Below, piece after piece: positions 12,345 through 26,019 of a DNA stretch of 64,000 bases. Under the pieces are notes generated by a model. The model saw only the letters and a program-made list of their open reading frames with translations. It searched no databases and was not told the origin of the DNA. The first letter of the stretch is position 1. Each line of letters starts with the position of its first letter. The translations under genes were made by a program, and so were the position numbers. This DNA is from Arachis hypogaea (lineage: Eukaryota > Streptophyta > Magnoliopsida > Fabales > Fabaceae), in contig NC_092051.1 of NCBI RefSeq assembly GCF_003086295.3, positions 18,285,940-18,349,939 of the forward strand. The letters are read 5' to 3'.

Positions 12345-13857
12345 TTTACATATAATAGATGAAGAGCTGAAGGACTTGATTCTAATTGAAATTGAAGATT
12401 TATTGAAGGCTTACAATAAGAGCTTAAAAGACTACCATTCTATGCCATACCCAAACATGGAGGCATGTTATATACTTTTGATGCACATTGGGATTAATAG
12501 ACTGATTCACGATGAACTTCGATATGATAGACGTAATCTAATATTGGAACACACAACATATCTGCAACGACTAACAGAAAAACAAAGATCAGTACATGAA
12601 CAAACTATAGAAACTGTGAATAATGGGAAAGAGAGGGTCTTCTTCCTATATGGATACGGTGGGACTGAAAAGACATTTGTTTAGAAGACACTAGTTGCTG
12701 TAGTTAGATCAAAAGGGAAGATTGTTATCACAGTTGCGTCAAGCGGGATAGCATCCTTATTGTTACCAGGTGGTAGGATGGCACACTCATGTTTCGCAAT
12801 CCCACTCAACCTTGACAAATTTTCAACATGCAACATAAAGCAAGGCGGTGCATTGGCTGAGTTGATAATAAAGACTCGGTTAATAATATGGGATGAAGTT
12901 CCTATGGTTAATAAACATTGCATTGAAGCGCTTGATAGGACAATGAGGGATATCTTGAGGTTTGGTAATCCGAATAGTCAAAATCAGCCATTCAGAGGAA
13001 AGATAGTTGTATTCAGTGGGGATTTTCGACAGATACTTCCTGTTATTCCCAAAGGTAGTAGGTAAGATATTGTACATGCAATAATGATAAATTCATCTTA
13101 CAACTGAGAGAGTTGCAAGTTACTTTATCAAATAACATGTGGCTGAAAAGCTACACATGATGATGAAAAAATAAAAGACTTAAAGGAATTTGAAGAATGG
13201 ATTCTTAAGATCAGTGATGGAAACCATGACACTCATAAGGATGGTGTTGATAAAGTCAAAATCTCGGATGATATCATGATAAAGGATTGGGATGACCCCA
13301 TCGTAGCTATTTGCAAAGCAATATATCCGGATTTGTTTGATGGGACAAACTATGTATCCATTATTCAATATTCAGAATCGGTCCATACTTGCACTCACAC
13401 TGCATATTGTTGATGAAATCAATAATTACATGATGAGTTTGAACCAAACTGAGGTGCAAACCTTTTATAGCTCAGACAAAGCATGTGAAACAGAACCTGC
13501 TAATGACATCACCGCATCAATTCACACACCTGAGTTCCTAAACACGATTAAATGCTTTGGGGTGCCAAACCATGAATTGACACTCAAGGTTGGGACACCT
13601 ATAATGTTATTCTGTAATATTGACCACTCATCTGGGTTATGCAATGACACTCGCTTAGTCATAACCAAAATTGGTAAACACATAATAGAAGCAAGGAGCC
13701 TAACAGGATCAAATAGTTGCCAAAAGGTTTTCATCCCAAGAATGACTTTAACTCCATCTGATCATAGGATACCTTTCAACTTTCAACGTAGACAATTTCC
13801 GATAATGGTATCATATATGATGGCCATTAATAAGTCAAGGCCAATCGTTGTCTAAAG
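12345..13857 (+). pseudogene. PIF1/Helitron-type helicase pseudogene (C-terminal half)
   Basis: PIF1-family helicases are 5'-3' DNA helicases and form the C-terminal part of the Helitron RepHel transposase. Visible pieces in order are a pre-helicase region (YHSMPYPNMEACYILLM), a degenerate Walker A (YGYGGTEKTF, with E for the usual G, followed by a stop), TVASSGIASLLLPGGRMAHS, Walker B (LIIWDEVPMVNKHCIEALD), FRGKIVVFSGDFRQILPVIPKGSR and, in shifted frames, the C-terminal domain (GVPNHELTLKVGTPIMLFCNID). Stops occur after the Walker A, after KGSR and elsewhere. No Rep (HUH) nuclease domain is visible upstream, so this is a partial, dead copy. Confidence 0.88.
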
Positions 13858-15825
13858 TTGGGTTGATCCTAAAAAAAAAATTAGTCTTTACACATGGTTA
13901 GTTATATGTTACAGTATTCAGAGTTATAAATAGAGCAGGGTTAAAAATATTGATATGCCACGATGAGGATAACAACATAGAAATCGACAACGTGGTATAT
14001 AAAAAAGTGTTTAGGAATGTTGGTTAGAAAACTAAACAGACACTAGGCCAAAAAATGTTGTATGACAACTTATTCAAGCATGGATGATTATACGGACTAC
14101 AAGTGTTTTTAATTACCCAAGCATATCATCAAATATCGCGAAAAATTACATTTCTCTCACGTATGAATAATGTACGCAATAGTCTCGCTTGACAACACAT
14201 GGGAAAAGAAAATGAAAAATAGACTTTTTGCCACTGCTAAAAACCTAAATATTGCAAAAGTATATAAAAGTTCAAAAAAAAAAAATACCAGATGATAATT
14301 TAGGGGATGCATTCTTTCAATTTTCTCATTAACACTAACGGCAAAATATATGTTGATAACAGAGTTATCACTCGAACTAATAGCATAATTAGTTTATACT
14401 TTAAAAAATATACTTTGTTGAAAGAGACAAAATATTATAGTAGTAGTTAACATATCGATTTTTTTTGTTGGATGCAAACCATGCTTTGGTAGAATATCAA
14501 AGTATTTGAAATTTTTTCCTGCCACTTCTCCCCTCAATAATGCTAATGAATTATATCATTATATGTCTTCATTGAATCAATTCCTCATGTCAATAACACA
14601 TGTAGTTTCGGAATTATTTTCACCGAAGAAAATATGCAACATTACTAGCCAGAACTAATCACAACAAAAAATAAAGATTGACATATAAAATGTATATGTT
14701 CCTTATAGAGATAATATATTAGTCCAAATTATCAGTTATAAAATAATTTCACACCATGTATACAGTGTTTGCTACTAATCTTTTATTTTCATATTTAAAA
14801 TATCGAAGTAGATCCTATATCAGAGAATTTTAAATCTTTTATTTATAGACAAAGGTTTCAGTGGGTACAAGAGAAACAAAATAGCAAAACATTCCGTCTT
14901 GACAACGAAAAAAATGGAAGGGAAGTTATTTTCTACAAAATAGCATTTTTATGTAGACTTAGTGTATTTCTATACATATTATTATTATTATCATAATCCA
15001 CTAAGGATAGAGCATGCGTATTATTAACATAAACAGGTAAGCTAGCAGTTAAATAATTAGAAAAAGTATATTCTTTTATGATAAAAAAAGGAAGACGACA
15101 CAACTTTATTGCACAACATTATTATCTTTTTCTATCAAAAACTCTCAAATAGATTAAAAAAGCGCGGATAAAAAATTTACTGCTGATCCCTATCTCTGTA
15201 TATTTTATTTGAAATAAGAAACTATGTAAGAAAAATAATACCTACAGTCATGTAAGAAATTATGACTTTAGTAGCAACTATATTCCAGAGCAAAAATGTT
15301 AACTTCATGATGCAAAAGTTTCTTATATATTGAAGGGAATTGTTAGCTTATGTAGTAGTACTATACCGCGTGATGTTTAGAACAGAAAATAGGAGTTAAA
15401 TCATGTATTATATTTACGTGAGTTTTCAGCAAACACATCTCAGCCCTGATCTGAAGGGAATCAAATGAATAAAGAAACCTGAACATAGCCAACCAATGTA
15501 TCATAAGTACTATAGCATAGCTTAATTATTCACTTACACTGCCCATTGAATCCTATGGTCTGCAAATGCAGACAATATAGGGGTGTCAGGATCAATTGCA
15601 GAATAAAGTACTAAACCAACAATAACAATAGAGACCAGAACCACCAATACCCAATGGCAAATCGCAATGAGGATTTTTTAACCTGTTGATCAAACTAACA
15701 CAATAGTAAGTAGCTAGAAGAAGCTCCTCAATTATGTATGTATACAGCACATAAATGACATTTTGAAACCTGAATAGACAATCTGCATTGCATCATCATT
15801 TACACTACCTTTTAGGTAGTGCTGG
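13858..15825. other. AT-rich non-coding stretch
   Basis: I see no coding or transposon-end signal that I can support. Its AT-rich composition matches the surrounding Helitron-like debris. Confidence 0.4.
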
Positions 15826-16122
15826 CTACTGCATCAAAACCTTTATAAGAAAAAAAATTGTTACAGAACCAGCAAGCATCCCAACTACCCCGAACAAAAA
15901 GTACCTATTACAGAAAGAGCAATGGAAAAGTAATCGGTAACTATAAGATACCAAAATGCAAGTCGAAGATTGAAATAACGATTTAAAGTACCTTGTAGGA
16001 AGTTCATATCCAGTCCATCTAGATTTGAATCTAAGGTAACCACTAGCTAAATTACAAACATCAAAGGACATATATCCACTGATGTGACTATATTTCATAC
16101 CATTGCACTCTGCATATATCAT
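15826..16122 (-). other. Possible gene fragment with a C-terminal membrane segment
   Basis: On the minus strand, SFDVCNLASGYLRFKSRWTG and YELPTR end near a possible donor (about 15992), followed after an acceptor-like site by YFLFGVVGMLAGSVTIFF and LIKVLMQ with a stop at 15826. Removing the gap as an intron gives a smooth soluble stretch followed by one hydrophobic helix. The family is not recognised. It could be a captured exon pair or chance. Confidence 0.25.
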
Positions 16123-17135
16123 GAATTTATGTTGTTCAACCCATTTAATTTTTTATTAAAAATAATAACTTAGTTGAATCTATATATTTTCTTAGCATAT
16201 CCTAACTGGCTAACTCATCATTATCATTATTTAATGATTTGTCACTTATTTTCTTATATTCTCAACTGTTTAGGAGAAAAAAACGGATTAACCAAGTCAT
16301 CACGGTACAAATTATTTGTTTTTCCTTTGTATAATTTATAAACTTATATATGCATGTTAGTACTACATATTAGGTTTCTAATTTAATGGCAATTAATCAT
16401 ATATATATATATTGGGATTCCATCATAAGAGTAGTCTTATGGGTACTGGAGATAGAAATATATATAATCTTATCCAACATCCAATGCTTCAAGGGTATAA
16501 CCCAAGCACAATTTTATCCGATAGGTACACATGTATAATCTAGACTGTAATTATATATATAGCTTGGTTAATTGACTTAGTACCTTTATCTCTCTTTTAC
16601 TTATGTTAAGTACTTATGTTAAAGCTATATTTATTAGTACGTATTTGAAGTAAAAATAGAAAGACAATGCGCTTGGTTTGTGTTTTTATTTTTTATTTTT
16701 TGCTTTTTTTCAATGTTCTCAAGAAAAAAAGATAACAATAACATTTTATTTTTTGTTTTCATCTATTTTTTTCCATTTTTCTTTATAAATATCTAAAAAA
16801 ATCCAAAAAATAAAAACAAAAAATAAATATGTAAACCAAATACACTCATATCATTAATTTTTTTCTTTCACAAAATTCTAAAAACTGAAAATATGAAAAT
16901 AAAATTAAAAACACAAACTAAATGCACATATTTCTATTTATAGAAAAAAATTCTAATAGAAATATACCTCTTTAACACCAAAGCAAAGGAGTGCAGTGAT
17001 AATACAATGTTGATGTTAGCAAAACCACACAAAAATATTTTTCTTCTAGATTAGCTTGATCTAAATGAAAATATAATAAAATGTTTAGTAGTTACATTAA
17101 TAGAAGGATGTATTACCTCTGAAATTCTTCGTTTT
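16123..17135. other. AT-rich non-coding stretch
   Basis: No gene or element end is recognised here. Confidence 0.4.
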
Positions 17136-17765
17136 TTGGATTTTTGATGATCTTTCTCATGAAGTATACTGTGGAATGGTCAAATGTGATTAGAATAATG
17201 AATAGCATTGCACAGTCATACCCATCATTGATATAATTTTCAGCCTTTATACAAATTCATCCCATTAAATGAAGCTGTCAACAACACGTGTAGAGAATTA
17301 GGTATTTTACACAGGGTGCAATAGCATGCACAATATTAATAGTGAGATTTACCTAGAAGTAAAACACATTGGGAGCACTGAGCACATTCATGCATAGTAT
17401 AGATAGGATTTGAAGAAACATATCGCGTTATAAAAATTACAACATTCACTCCATGTTATAAGTATTGTTATGAAAAGACTAACTAGGTAAAATATACAGA
17501 TAAAAATGTACAAATAAAATAACTTACCGAACAATTTCATGATAAATTCTTATGTTGAAACAAATTTGTTAATTGATTGGTATGATGATGATATGATTCA
17601 AATATATTTATTTTTAATAAACAAAATTTTCAAACCTAATAACAATTTATTACTGTTAAGGATGTTGTACAACTATAGTCATTATATCAGGCCAACTAAA
17701 ATAAAAAAAAATTTAGAATACAATAACATGTATTTAGAAGAACAAAGGCTATTGGTTTTTTTTTC
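17136..17765 (+). repeat. Duplicated segment, copy B (F-box 3' end plus flank)
   Basis: This is the second copy of the segment at 11500-12120. It starts with F-box 3' sequence (GTGGAATGGTCAAATGTGAT, against CTGGAATGGTCAGACGTGAT in copy A) and runs through the same downstream flank. No upstream F-box portion is present here. Confidence 0.8.
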
Positions 17766-19110
17766 TTGAAATGGCAAACCCTGGCATCAAATATTCAAGA
17801 CATATATCCAACAAAAACAAATTTCACAGGTTCATGCATGCCTATTATCCATAAAGAATACACATACAAGTATGCAACACGCTGAAGTGGAACAATTAAG
17901 TTATCAATGGCAAAGAAAGAAATTACAATTATACTCCTACAAAGACTTCATGAATAGTAAATAAAATGACAGCATACACCTGTTAATAAATAGACACGAA
18001 AAAATAGCGTCAAAGGAAATGAACTATCTACACTTTCTCAAATAGCAGATTCTGTTGTAGCATTTCTAATGGTAACCATGATCAACGACTGTCAACACAA
18101 TCGCACAATCTAAGCCAGCAATCAACCCCAACCAGAATTAAGTAAGATGATCCACACCTAACATCATTGTAAATTATAGAAAAATTTCTTATTGTATTAA
18201 TAACTATGAAATCTAAAATGATACCACTACAGGTACACAAGATTACTCTGTAAGAACCATAGAATTGCATGTTTCTCACCTAAAACAATACAGATCCAGA
18301 TACACAAATGTTTTCAGTCCACAAGATCACTGTCGACGGACAAATTATGACTGACATGTCCGACAAATGGTCATTCTTCCTTTGGCGAAGCTTCTTTGCC
18401 AACAAATGAGAACGACCTTCATGTTCGGTAGCCAAACCCAAAATTCAGCAAACCCTCAACAAAACCAGTTGGATGAATCTTATAATGCGGCGGCTACCAT
18501 CAATAAAGGAAAACATACCAAGGGTGGTCAGGAGAGCAAGAATCATATGGCCGATTTGTGGGGGGATAACTCATGTTTGTGTAGTGCTACGAGTGGATCG
18601 AAGAATTATGGTGTTTTATAGGGGAAGACAATGACCAAGTGGGAAGGTTTTGGGATAACACGGTGGGTGATGACATTTCCCTTAGCTTGCGACATGGGCT
18701 CATATAAATGTTTAGATTTATCTAGACGCTTTATCGGTGGCCGGGGTAGGTGGGAAAGTCACGAGGCATAAATGCGAAGCTCCTCTCCGGTGAATAAAAT
18801 CAACATATTGGTGATTTTTCAAACATTATATTATTGCATGTAGTAATATAATCTTAAAAAAGAATCTTGATAAAGAAAGAACAGTAACAATATTTGATTG
18901 AACTTGATTAAGTATTTTAGTTGACATACAGTAGAATTTTTTTTTCATTATAGATAGATTAGCTTGTGTATATTTACTAATAATGTACGCAAAATCTATC
19001 TATTAATTTGAACAGTAACTACTTTGGGATGATGGAATTCGAATGGTGTATATGCCAAAGCTAACTACGCTATAATTAAAAAAATATTATACGAGGAACT
19101 AACTCCTCCT
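17766..19110. other. Non-coding stretch
   Basis: A short open frame at 18367-18621 has no family-like features. Nothing else is recognised. Confidence 0.4.
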
Positions 19111-19114
19111 CAAT

Positions 19115-19790
19115 TTACAAGGGAACCGGTCAGACGATTGGGTCATTGGTTCATTGGTTCAATCGGTGGATCACTGGTTGAATTGGTTGACCGGTCTTAT
19201 GTAAATAAAAAATAAAAAATAATAAAAAAATTTAAAATTAAAATTTAATATACATCCTTTCACCAATATTTTAAGAATATTTAGCTATTCTAAAATAATA
19301 TGGAACATGAACAATATGTATTTTGTTAATTTTATTCTATCATAAATATTTTTATTTTGTTTTTATATTAAAATAACTATTATTTTCAAATTTTAATAAT
19401 TTATTAATTAGTTTATACTATTATATTATTATATACCACAAGTATTTATTAAAAAATAAGTGAATTTATAATTCTTGTTAAATAAAATATAATTAATTTA
19501 AGAATGAGTGATTTTATAACTATAATTAAAATCTATTAAATAGAAGTAAACTATTTGATAGAAGATATCTATATGTATTATAATTTGCATATATATTAAT
19601 AAGAAACATGACAACCTGGTGGCTGTGAAGGACATCTCTTATTAAGGACGGGGTTCAACCGATTGGATCGATCTTCATCAAATTTGATCCATTTTTATTG
19701 GTTCATTTTAAATTTGACCGATTTATTCCAATTCTTCACTTTATACAGTTCAAACATTGAACTGAACCGGTATAGGATCTAATTCACCGG
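19115..19790. mobile_element. Non-autonomous TIR element (GGTTC-rich ends), copy 1
   Basis: The two ends are imperfect inverted copies rich in ACCGGT and GGTTC motifs: the left end is near TTTACAAGGGAACCGGTC and the right end near ACCGGTTTTACACAAC. The interior is AT-rich with no coding. A second member of the family lies at about 42225-42915. The exact ends and target duplication could not be fixed. Confidence 0.6.
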
Positions 19791-19799
19791 TTTTACACA

Positions 19800-21826
19800 A
19801 CTATGCAAGGAAATAAAAAAAATTCTACATTCATTAATTCACAATGCCAAAAAAGACTTTTGTACATGACACGTTTCTTTCGGACCTACTTCATATATTC
19901 AAATACAACAACTAATTTTAGTTTATTATTATTATCATTACAATCAAATATCCAAATAACCAAATCTATTAATATATAGTGGTTAACTAGTCAAACAGTA
20001 AATTCACACACTATTTAGCACTGTTAAATGATTTCTTAGAGAGTGACAACTGTCCTATGTAGTTTTGTTTTTTTTCTCTTCATAATAGGATGTTGAAACT
20101 AGCGTGACTGGACAATGGAGCCTAAAAAGACGGATGAAGCGTTGTTTTGCACAGAAGACTTTTAGGTAATTCAAACTTTGTGTATCCCTAATTCCGAAAT
20201 TGCAATTTTCCAAATACAGTGGATAATCGTAGCATTTGATTGGCTGATAATACCATCACACGGATTGCCTTTCGTTGATCAGCCAAATGTTTTTATTTCA
20301 AATTCTAAACAAAACTCATTAGGGGAAATTTTTTCGCAAAAATTTTCGAATGAGTTTTAAACTTTTAATCTTCTTTAAAAAAATTTCGAATTTATCATTT
20401 TTCTTTCTCTCCCTCTCTCTCTTTCCTCAATTTGTTTCTCTCTCAATTCAATCTCACAACCATTCACGATTAGAAAAAATACAGAAGCAAAAAGGAAGAC
20501 TGGAAAATGCGTGAATTGAATAAGAGGGCAAAGGGAAAGGTCTGCGAGTTTGATGGTGTTGTAGTTGGTTGGTATGCATGTTGAGGTTGGTAAACGAATC
20601 CTTCTATGGGAGAGGAGGCTGAGACCCTATAGCAGCAGCGACGCGTTTTGCCTTAGGAGTCGTGTTTAGCCGAAGCACGACGCTGTGTTTGCTTTTGATT
20701 TTACTTACTTAGTGTTTCGGTGGAATAGCTGCTGCGGTTTCAAACTTTGGTTCGGGTTGTGGATCTCTTGGTAATGTGAAAGCTGATGAGGTTTTCGAAG
20801 ACACTGTTGTTGTTATTCATTGAGCTTTGAGAAGTTCTTCATCGCTCAAGGTCTCTAAAGATGGTCAGTTTTGGGTAACTTAATCACTTTATAGAGTTTC
20901 AATCTTTCTTTTTTAACACTATTGGGCTTCAGTTTTCAACATTAGAGTTCTTTTCTTTTGCTGATTGCTTCAAGCATGATTTTTTTTGTCGTTTTTGCTT
21001 TGTTGTTTAGGTTTTGCACATATACCAACAAGTTACAGCTTAAAGTGTTGTCGTAAATGATTCTGTAATTCATGGGTAAAAATAGGTAAGCATAGGATTC
21101 TTGCAGGTTCCATCTGATTTTGTATTTATGTTTATTATCATTCTACATTGCTTGAATACCAAAACCGAAGCTGACATCTCTTGGGGCTAATATGGCTGTG
21201 TGCTTAATAAATATGGTTGATGATGGTTGTTAATAACAACAATGATATATATTATAACAAAATTAGTATTTCATTATAATAACATAATAGTGATAGGTGT
21301 TAATAGTATGCACTGAGAGTGATTCCTATTTTCCATAGGCCATAGCAAATTCACTATATATTCCTTTAATATCTTGATTGTAGATATTTTTACATTCAAG
21401 CAGAAGAGCTAACTTCATGCCTATTTCTTGCTTTCTGTGAATAATATAAGTTGGCTTTCTGAAAAACATTATTAGTTTTTGGCTTAGGCAATTTAATGTG
21501 ATATTGGCAAAGGTTTTTAATGACATAGAAAAAAATCCTAGGGATTTTATTGAGTCCTTTCAAATGTGATTTCATTTGGGATAGGAATTTGGATTACCAT
21601 TTCGGCTTCCCTATGATGAAAAGCTCCTGGCTTGCTTAAATGTTTTCTCCTAACTAATGAAAAAGGATAATCTAACATTGGTACATGGCTTATCCCTTTA
21701 GATTTTAATAATATATTTTTGTATTTATATGAGGATGTCTCATCTCTTTTATTTCTATTTCTGATAAAAAAATTTTCTATAAAAGAAAATAATAGTTATT
21801 TACTGTTTTGTATGTGTGCTATGCAG
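19800..21826. other. Non-coding stretch before the LOG-like exon
   Basis: A pyrimidine-rich tract at about 20400-20460 resembles a plant 5' UTR, but no continuous coding sequence follows. No gene model can be supported. Confidence 0.35.
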
Positions 21827-21937
21827 ATTACAAATCTTTTGGATTGCACTTCATGGTCAGGGGCTGGACCAGGGCTAATGGACGATGTTATTCAAGGTGC
21901 TTTTCAAGTAGGACCAGTTGGTGGATTCAAGTTTTAG
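21827..21937 (+). pseudogene. LOG-like (lysine-decarboxylase-fold) gene fragment
   Basis: After an AG acceptor, one exon-like piece reads ITNLLDCTSWSGAGPGLMD then DVIQGAFQVGPVGGFKF and stops. SGAGPGLMD with a following GG-F-K is the nucleotide-binding signature of the LOG/putative lysine decarboxylase family, which releases active cytokinin bases in its best-known members. The PGGxGTxxE catalytic motif and all other exons are not visible nearby. I infer a stray exon or dead copy. Confidence 0.6.
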
Positions 21938-24900
21938 TCATCTGATGTATCTTTGTCATAATAATTTAATTTATGTCCTATTAAAATAGAAATTCTCATT
22001 ATAATGGCTTTTTATGTAAATGAAGCTTATTGAAAGAGGATGTGAAGCTCCAATCTATACGGTAACTCACCTTTCTTTATAATTATTTTAGACTAACTAT
22101 GAATTGTGCATTTGTTCACTCCGTGTTTACATCTTTGATTGATGATGTCTTTTACTACAGATTCTTTTAGTGTTCAGCTACCACAACATGTTAGAGATAG
22201 TAGGTTCTTCTATGGCATCCCCTCATTGAGTTTTCAGAAATATCTCAGGAACTGAAGACAATATACACATATGAGGTTTCATGATTTCTCAACCACTCCT
22301 AATTTGATTTTATTTGATTTGTTGTGCCTCAACTTTGTGGTAAACATATCTATTAAGAGAGTCTCATTGCTATTATCATGATCTCCCCTTTGATAAAGGA
22401 TGATGCGGAGTTGGGGTTGAGGTTCAAACAGCAACTGTGCCATTTGTATCAAGATCATAGCTTACTCTGACCTGCCCACAAAATTTGTTCCTAATATTTT
22501 ATTGTTGGATAGTCTGTATTTGTCTTTTATTAATTATATTGCTGATTTTTTTACCGTTTTCATGTCTTATGTCAGTTCTTAGACATTGAGAATTCGAGGT
22601 TGCAATTGACATGCATTGTAAATGTGTTAAGCAATCCTTTTATGTGTTAGCTATTAGGAATAGTAAATATATGAATAAGGAATTTAAAATGGCTTATAAG
22701 AATTCTTTTATTTGTTGTGTACTTATCTGATTTGTAGAATTATTGTACATAGAAGTAAACCAGTTTTTAATTTTGATTATTTGTGAGCAAAGTTTGTGAA
22801 ATAAAGAGTGAAAAAACTGGAAATATTCCTTCGTTACAATTCCATCCCAACTCCTTCGTTCTACCAAAAGTATCCCTTTTTAATTTTTTTTTTCACTTTC
22901 TTTTCCATAGTTTGCTATATCATACTAATAATATTTGTTAATTTTTCAGAAGAAAGTGTCGGGCTTCATTTCCAAGTGTTTGGTACCCACTAGCATCTTT
23001 AAATATGTAAGTAGTCAGAGGAACTTCCGCAAATCTAATATAGTTATATGAATTTTTTTAGATAATATTTATATTTTATTGGATGATTAGGAGAAAATAT
23101 GTAGGTGTTAGTTACAACTTTTCATGTGATTTAACGATGTTAAAGTTTCTTTTTTCTGCATTTATTTATTTATATTTTGTTTCAACTTGAGTTTTTCTTT
23201 CTTGGAAAAAATAAAAGAATGTGAATGACTTGAGTATGTGATGCAATGGTATGTGTTGTTAACATTCACCGGGTGGTTCATTGCATAAATAAGGAGGATG
23301 ATTCAGAATGAAAAATAGGAGAAGCTAATAACAAGGAGCTTCGAGTGACTGATGGGCTGGAGTAGAGGCAGGTTGTTACTGTTGATTTAAGCGTCGGAAG
23401 AGATCAGAAATAAAAAAATAAGTGGATACATATAATGTGTTGATGAGGTTAAGTCCTTTCCAGACTTTTTTTTAAACCTTAAATTCAAACCTAAAAGTAG
23501 AATAACAATCTTTTGTATTAGGATCTGAAAAAAGCATTCTTTTTTTAAATAAAAAAATTTCTACAACAAAAAAACTATGTTAAATTGAGGAAGATATGGC
23601 ATTTAACAAGATAAAGGTCTCAACTCTCAAGGTGTTGTCCCACATTGCATTTAGTAATAGCAATACTTGCTGGGAGGAGCTGGAGTAGAAGAGAAAGCAT
23701 GGGTAGTTACCAGTCAATCATGGTTGCCATTAAGCCACATTAAATATTGATCTTGAATAGATTTAATCTTTGTTTGAGCAAACAATTCAGGCTATGCTTG
23801 GAAACAAGAATAAATTTTGATGCACATTCAGTAGGATATACACAAAACTGTATCATTGTATTGCTAACTTAAATGTTTCACTAAATTAAATCTAAATCTT
23901 AAATACCATTGTAGTGAGTTTTATATACTTAAAAAAGGTTATGTTGTTATAAATAAGATTATACTTAAATTTTTTACTTTTGTTTGATGGCTTATTTTTA
24001 AAAAATTTATACAGTTTCAAATTTTGTAATTGCCATTTTTTATTTGATTTTTTATTTATTTATTTTAGCTAACATTGGATATAAAAGTTATTATAAAATT
24101 GTGTGTATTGACTTTGTTGTATGTTCAATATGTTACTGTGAAAATTATTGGCTAATTATAAAATAGATGCATGAATTTAAGTTTTTTAAAAGTAAAGAAG
24201 TATATAGTAGATTGAAAGGATAGTTACATATTTGTTCTTATGGAAATATATATTAACAAATACAGAAAAGACAAACATTTTTGAAAAATAGCATTTCTTC
24301 AAAAGTTAAAATTCTAGAGAAAGTCCAAAGAAAAATGCCTTTTTAAAATCAAATTGTTTAGTTGCTGTAGTAGATGATATTAAAGAATAGTATATAAAAA
24401 ATATAGTCAAAAGATGAGTCTTCTATACAGAAAAAATATAAATGGATATATATATCTTTTTTATTAGCAGTTATGATTTCTTTTTATCTTTTTTAATTTG
24501 AATCTTTCTTCTTGATAGTATATTTCTTTTAGGTTATAAAAGTACTTAATCTATTTATGGCCAAAATCTTATTCTAAAAATAATAATAATTGATAATTTG
24601 ATAATAAAGTAACTAAAACTTTTTCTTTTTTTTTTTTTAATTTAATAATGCTATTTTTTGTTTTATATATTTTTTCTATTATATTTCTATTTAATTATTT
24701 TAATTTCATGCAAATTAGCAATTGCTCAAGATTTCCATGATTCAAATATAAAAAAGGTATTTTATGCTTTCTATTTTAGAATAAAAATTTCCAATAACAA
24801 CATCCACTTTTATTATTATTGATATCTTCTCTAAATGTATTACTCTTTCCTTATCCACGGTAGCTAATTATGTAAACTATACTTAAATTATTAATTAGTG

Positions 24901-25204
24901 TAAAAATAAAAGAGCACTATTGGTGTTTGAAAAAATAATATAATATAATTTAATATAGAATAAAGTACTCTTCTAATTTTTAATATTTGGATAAAATAGT
25001 AAAAATTCAAAACATCATTCATATTTTTACATCACTTATGAATGGCAACATAACATAATACTTTGTAACATTTTTTTTTACTACCATCTTTTTCATTTGT
25101 TTAAAAGATTTCATATACTTTTTTAAACCATATCAATGCTCCTTTATTTTCTACAGCAAATAATATCCTAAAATAATTACATTCATGTTATTATTTATGA
25201 TGTA
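21938..25204. other. AT-rich non-coding stretch
   Basis: No further exons of the LOG-like gene and no clear element ends are seen. The DNA is very AT-rich from about 23.9 to 25.2 kb. Confidence 0.4.
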
Positions 25205-25655
25205 CAGACACTGATACGGACACGGACACGCCGACATGCGAATTTTAAAATCTTATAAGATACGGGGACACGCGTACATATAAAATATAAAGTATTTTTT
25301 AGATAAATCGTAATGATATTTTGATATTTTATTGATATTAAAATATATTTTTTAATTTTTTAATTATTTTTAATGTATTATTTTAATTATATCAAGTATG
25401 TAAAATATTTTTTGTTTTAATAAATAATAATATATATTGTATCTAAATTTATTTTAAGAATATATGTTCAAAATAAGACTGAACATGTTGACATGTCATA
25501 ATATTTAGATGTGTCCAAGCATGTTTGGAGAAGAATTTTTTATTTTTTATTAAGACACAGTTGGACACAGCAGATACGCGTGTCAGAGAGTGTCGTGTCT
25601 GAAATGTATCCGACATACAGACATGACAACTCAACAAAGTGTCCGTACTTCTTAG
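25205..25655. repeat. MITE-like repeat with GGACAC-rich inverted ends
   Basis: The left end carries GATACGGACACGGACACG and the right end carries GTGTCAGAGAGTGTCGTGTC and GTGTCCGTAC, which are imperfect inverted copies around an AT-rich core. No target duplication was fixed. It lies directly inside the Helitron 3' end that follows. Confidence 0.45.
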
Positions 25656-25681
25656 GTTATTATAATTTTTATTTGTTTTGC

Positions 25682-25708
25682 CCGCGCATCGCGCGGATTT
25701 CTTGCTAG
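25682..25708 (+). mobile_element. Helitron 3' terminus
   Basis: A perfect 6-bp stem (CCGCGC, loop ATC, GCGCGG) is followed by an 8-base spacer and then CTAG, with T as the next base. Helitron 3' ends have a GC-rich hairpin about 10 bases before CTRR and insert between A and T. The matching 5' TC end was not identified, so the element length and its relation to the RPA and helicase pseudogenes upstream are unknown. Confidence 0.8.
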
Positions 25709-26019
25709 TAACAATAATAAAAAGCAAAAACCCGACGAGTTTAGTTCCCATAGCTATAAATCATATGGATTTTTTTTTTTGGTCAGGAAATCATATGGAT
25801 TAAAGAAGAAGATCCCTTACATGGGCCAGGCCCATGAGTTTTATTATTCAAATGATTTTACTGGACCAAGAATCATGCTTTTTTTTTAAAACGCATCTAA
25901 GATGTTCTCACAGCCATTTCTCACCAACCCGGTTTAGCTAAAGCAAAAGCACTAAAGCAGCTGGAAGACAATAACGTAATAAGTATACTAAAAATTAAAA
26001 GTACCATGGTTCTCATATT

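Noticed and set aside
18367..18621. An 84-codon open frame as a possible small gene.
   Set aside because: No recognisable domain, no splice or promoter context, and an abrupt, unremarkable composition.
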